Below, one piece after another: positions 5,609 to 7,596 of a stretch of DNA of 7,596 bases. The notes beneath the pieces were generated by a model, which was not told the DNA's origin, did no database searches, and worked only from the letters and a program-made list of their open reading frames with translations. Positions within the stretch are counted from its first letter, which is position 1; the number at the start of each line of letters is the position of its first letter. Position numbers and translations under genes: made by a program. The stretch spans positions 1 to 7,596 of the forward strand of contig JBHELG010000001.1 in assembly GCA_046263195.1 (NCBI GenBank). The letters run 5' to 3'. The DNA is from JBHELG01 sp046263195. Its GTDB lineage: Bacteria > Actinomycetota > Nitriliruptoria > Nitriliruptorales > JAHWKO01.

Positions 5609-6688
5609 ATGGCAGGCAAGAGGGTGCTCGTAACCGGCATCTCCCATGAGCTGGCTGGGCTGGTTGCCACTGCCCTCGAACAGCGTGCTGAGGTCGATTA
5701 CCTGGCCGGCGTTGACGTGCGCGAGCCTCGCCATGATCTGCGTCGCACCGAGTTCGTAGGTGCAGACGTCCGCGATCCCGCCGTCGCGCGCGTCATCGCA
5801 GCCGCCGATGTCGACACCGTCGTTCATATGGCGTTCATGTCGCGCCCCGGAGCGGCGGGAGGCCGGGCGCGGATGAAGGAGCAGAACGTCATTGGAACGA
5901 TGCAGCTGTTGGGGGCATGCCAGAAGTCGCCGTCGCTGCGGAAGGTGGTGTTGCAGTCGTCCACGGCGGTATACGGCAGCGACTACACCGATCCGGCACT
6001 GCTGACTGAGGACGCTACCCCGAGGCTGGCTCCCAAGGACGGGTTCGCGAAGGACATGACCGAGGTCGAGGGCTACGCGCGCACGCTGGGGCGGCGTCGC
6101 AGCGACGTCAGCGTTACGATCCTGCGCTTCGCGGACTTGATCGGTGGGCCGGTCGAATCGGTCTTTGCGCGCTACTTCTCGCTGCCGGTCGTGCCGACCA
6201 TGCTCGGCTTCGACCCCAGGCTGCAGTTCTGTCATACGGACGACGCGGTCGCCGTCCTCGTGGCGTCTTGCCTCGAGGACCACGCCGGCATCTTCAACGT
6301 GGCAGGTCCGGGTGTGCTCTACCTGTCCCAGGCGGTTCGAATGGCTGGGCGGGTAGCGCTGCCGATCCCGAAACCGTTCCTGAACTCCACCGCGCGTTTC
6401 GTCCGCCGCAGCAGACGTCTCGACTTCGCCCCCGAGCAGCTCAACCTGCTCCAATTCGGCCGTATCGCCGACATCGCCCGACTGCGGGGAGTATTCGGAT
6501 ACGAGCCCCGCTTCTCCAGCCGCCAGGCCTTTGCCGACTTCGTGGCACGCCGCCGTATCCCTGGGGAGGACGAGGGCGGCGAGCACGGTGAGTGGCAACA
6601 GGACCTCTACGATTTCATTCGCCGCCATGGCATGGAGCGTGCCAGTGCCGCACGAAACTCCGGCGGAGCAACGGAGGACAAGCGGTGA
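5609..6688 (+). CDS. Atypical NAD-dependent epimerase/dehydratase family SDR, Rv0501 (GalE2)-like
   Basis: A 359-residue extended SDR protein. It starts at ATG 5609 with AGGAG at 5600-5604. Features in order: beta1/turn VLVTGISHELAG (6-17), GVDVREP (34-40), GADVRDP (51-57), DTVVHMAF (69-76), VVLQSSTAVYG (113-123), and VTILRFADLIG (169-179), with a substrate half to about 310. The TGxxGxxG turn keeps only its first Gly (His13 and Ala16 at the others). The YxxxK pair becomes Asp144-GFA-Lys148, so the catalytic Tyr is absent; the mycobacterial Rv0501 has Gln at that place by recall, so this appears to be a family trait. Hence true sugar-epimerase chemistry is doubtful and a binding or altered SDR role is possible. 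The GQFHTDDAV-like segment (FCHTDDAVAVLV, 207-218) is typical of the fold. It overlaps the acyltransferase gene by 4 bases, and the pair is likely to work in envelope glycolipid synthesis; this is inference. Confidence 0.85.
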   Translation: MAGKRVLVTGISHELAGLVATALEQRAEVDYLAGVDVREPRHDLRRTEFVGADVRDPAVARVIAAADVDTVVHMAFMSRPGAAGGRARMKEQNVIGTMQLLGACQKSPSLRKVVLQSSTAVYGSDYTDPALLTEDATPRLAPKDGFAKDMTEVEGYARTLGRRRSDVSVTILRFADLIGGPVESVFARYFSLPVVPTMLGFDPRLQFCHTDDAVAVLVASCLEDHAGIFNVAGPGVLYLSQAVRMAGRVALPIPKPFLNSTARFVRRSRRLDFAPEQLNLLQFGRIADIARLRGVFGYEPRFSSRQAFADFVARRRIPGEDEGGEHGEWQQDLYDFIRRHGMERASAARNSGGATEDKR

Positions 6689-7596
6689 CAAATTCTGACG
6701 CCCGCATCTACTCCATCGATCATGAACGGGCAGCCCGTCAGCCGAGCGCCGTGCGTGACCGCTGCGAGGCCACGACAGCTGATGGACGGCCCTGCCGCAA
6801 CTACGCCGTGTCGGACGGCCGCTGCCGTGTCCACGCGATCGAGCCTGTCGCCTCCCAGCCGCGACCCGGTGGGCTCGGCGAGCCCAAGGGTTGGCCGGGG
6901 CGGGGGATAGACATCGTCGAGGGGCTCCGAGAGGTGCTCGGCGAGGAGTGGACGGACTATGTCGCCGAGGTGGCAGGTTTCCTGCAGCGTCGAGTCTCGG
7001 GCGATTACCACGTCGACACCTTCGGGTTCGACATCGACCTCACCGAGCATGTGTTCGTGCCGCTGCTGCGACCCTTCTACCGCTACTACTGGCGGGTCCG
7101 CAGCGTGGGTCACGAGCGCATCCCGGAAGGGGGCGCGCTCGTCGTGGCCAACCATGCGGGAACCCTGCCCGTAGACGCGCTCATGGTGAAACTCGGTCTG
7201 TATGACGAGACGGGACGCCATCTCCGCATGCTCGGTGCCGACCTCATCTGGCGCTTGCCGTTCGTCGGGGAGCTGGCCCGCAAGATGGGCACCACGCTCG
7301 CTTCTGACGAGGATGCCGAGATGTTGCTGCTCGACGATGAACTCGTGGCGGTCTGGCCGGAGGGGTTCAAGGGTGTCGGCAAGCTCTACAAGGACCGTTA
7401 CAAGCTGCAGCGGTTCGGTCGAGGCGGCTTCGTCGAGGTCGCCCTGCGCACACAGAAACCGATCGTGCCGACCGCGGTGATCGGGAGCGAGGAGATCTAC
7501 CCCCTCATCTACAACTTCCGCACCCTCGCGCGCCTCTTCGGCCTGCCGTATTTCCCGATCACGCCGACCTTCCCGTTCTTCGGCCCCCTCGGGATC
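6685..7596 (+). CDS. Lysophospholipid acyltransferase family protein with N-terminal Cys/His motif (Rv0502-like; C-terminus beyond right edge)
   Basis: 304 codons are visible. The GTG at 6685 overlaps the previous TGA (GTGA) and has GGAGG at 6673-6677, 7 bases upstream. The body matches the PlsC-type family: GDYHVDTFGFD (106-116), VVANHAGTLPVDALM (153-167; catalytic His157, with the Asp seven residues on at 164, as in the Rv0502-type NHxGxLPxD pattern), VWPEGFKGVGK (223-233), LQRFGRGGF (241-249) and PIVPTAVIGSEEIYP (259-273). The family transfers acyl chains to glycerophosphate lipids or related acceptors at the membrane. Residues 27-50 hold Cys27, Cys37, Cys47 and His50 in the pattern CxATTxxGxPC..GRCRVH, resembling a small zinc-binding motif (DUF5763-like) unrelated to acyl transfer. 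The usual C-terminus is missing only because the window ends. Substrate unknown. Confidence 0.9.
   Translation, partial: MTNSDARIYSIDHERAARQPSAVRDRCEATTADGRPCRNYAVSDGRCRVHAIEPVASQPRPGGLGEPKGWPGRGIDIVEGLREVLGEEWTDYVAEVAGFLQRRVSGDYHVDTFGFDIDLTEHVFVPLLRPFYRYYWRVRSVGHERIPEGGALVVANHAGTLPVDALMVKLGLYDETGRHLRMLGADLIWRLPFVGELARKMGTTLASDEDAEMLLLDDELVAVWPEGFKGVGKLYKDRYKLQRFGRGGFVEVALRTQKPIVPTAVIGSEEIYPLIYNFRTLARLFGLPYFPITPTFPFFGPLGI

Noticed and set aside
5588..6691. Long open frame on the minus strand opposite the epimerase (367 codons)
   Set aside because: It mirrors the epimerase gene exactly and shows no recognisable motif or ribosome binding site, so it is a shadow.

Overview
The window is GC-rich, with GTG starts, SD-led genes, TANNNT-type -10 elements and one apparently leaderless gene. 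Together with the gene content this points to an actinobacterium (Actinomycetota); the genus cannot be told from the sequence. The core, proC - small excisionase-like HTH - GalE2-like NAD-epimerase - phospholipid acyltransferase, matches the order around proC in Mycobacterium (Rv0500 proC, Rv0500A HTH, Rv0501 galE2, Rv0502 acyltransferase). Here extra genes are interleaved: a NicO/HoxN-like metal transporter, an AcuC-type zinc deacetylase and a SAM hydrolase (DUF62). The tiny basic gene that sits beside the HTH gene in mycobacteria (Rv0500B) is not seen.

Left end, minus strand (1-871): a two-gene unit reading leftwards, made of an XRE-type HTH regulator (602-871) and, 11 bases downstream, a ClpP-like protein (1-590, running off the left edge). 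The ClpP-like protein has a proline-rich N-terminus and lacks both the nucleophile Ser and the active-site His of ClpP, so it looks like a pseudoprotease. A sigma70-type promoter with a small palindrome over its -10 lies at 898-933. This pair is the least ordinary part of the window.

Centre, plus strand: proC (1036-1845), a transporter with a His-rich loop (1970-2971), acuC-like (3061-4242), then an intergenic stretch with a hairpin and two near-identical 28-base repeats, each able to form a hairpin. Next come the leaderless HTH gene (4387-4578) and the SAM hydrolase (4621-5508).

Right end, plus strand: the epimerase-like SDR (5609-6688), missing the usual catalytic Tyr, overlaps by a GTGA junction the acyltransferase (6685 to the right edge). 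The acyltransferase carries a short Cys/His zinc-finger-like motif at its N-terminus. The last two genes are probably co-translated and may act in envelope lipid or glycolipid synthesis. The metal transporter and zinc deacetylase sit together but no direct functional link can be shown.
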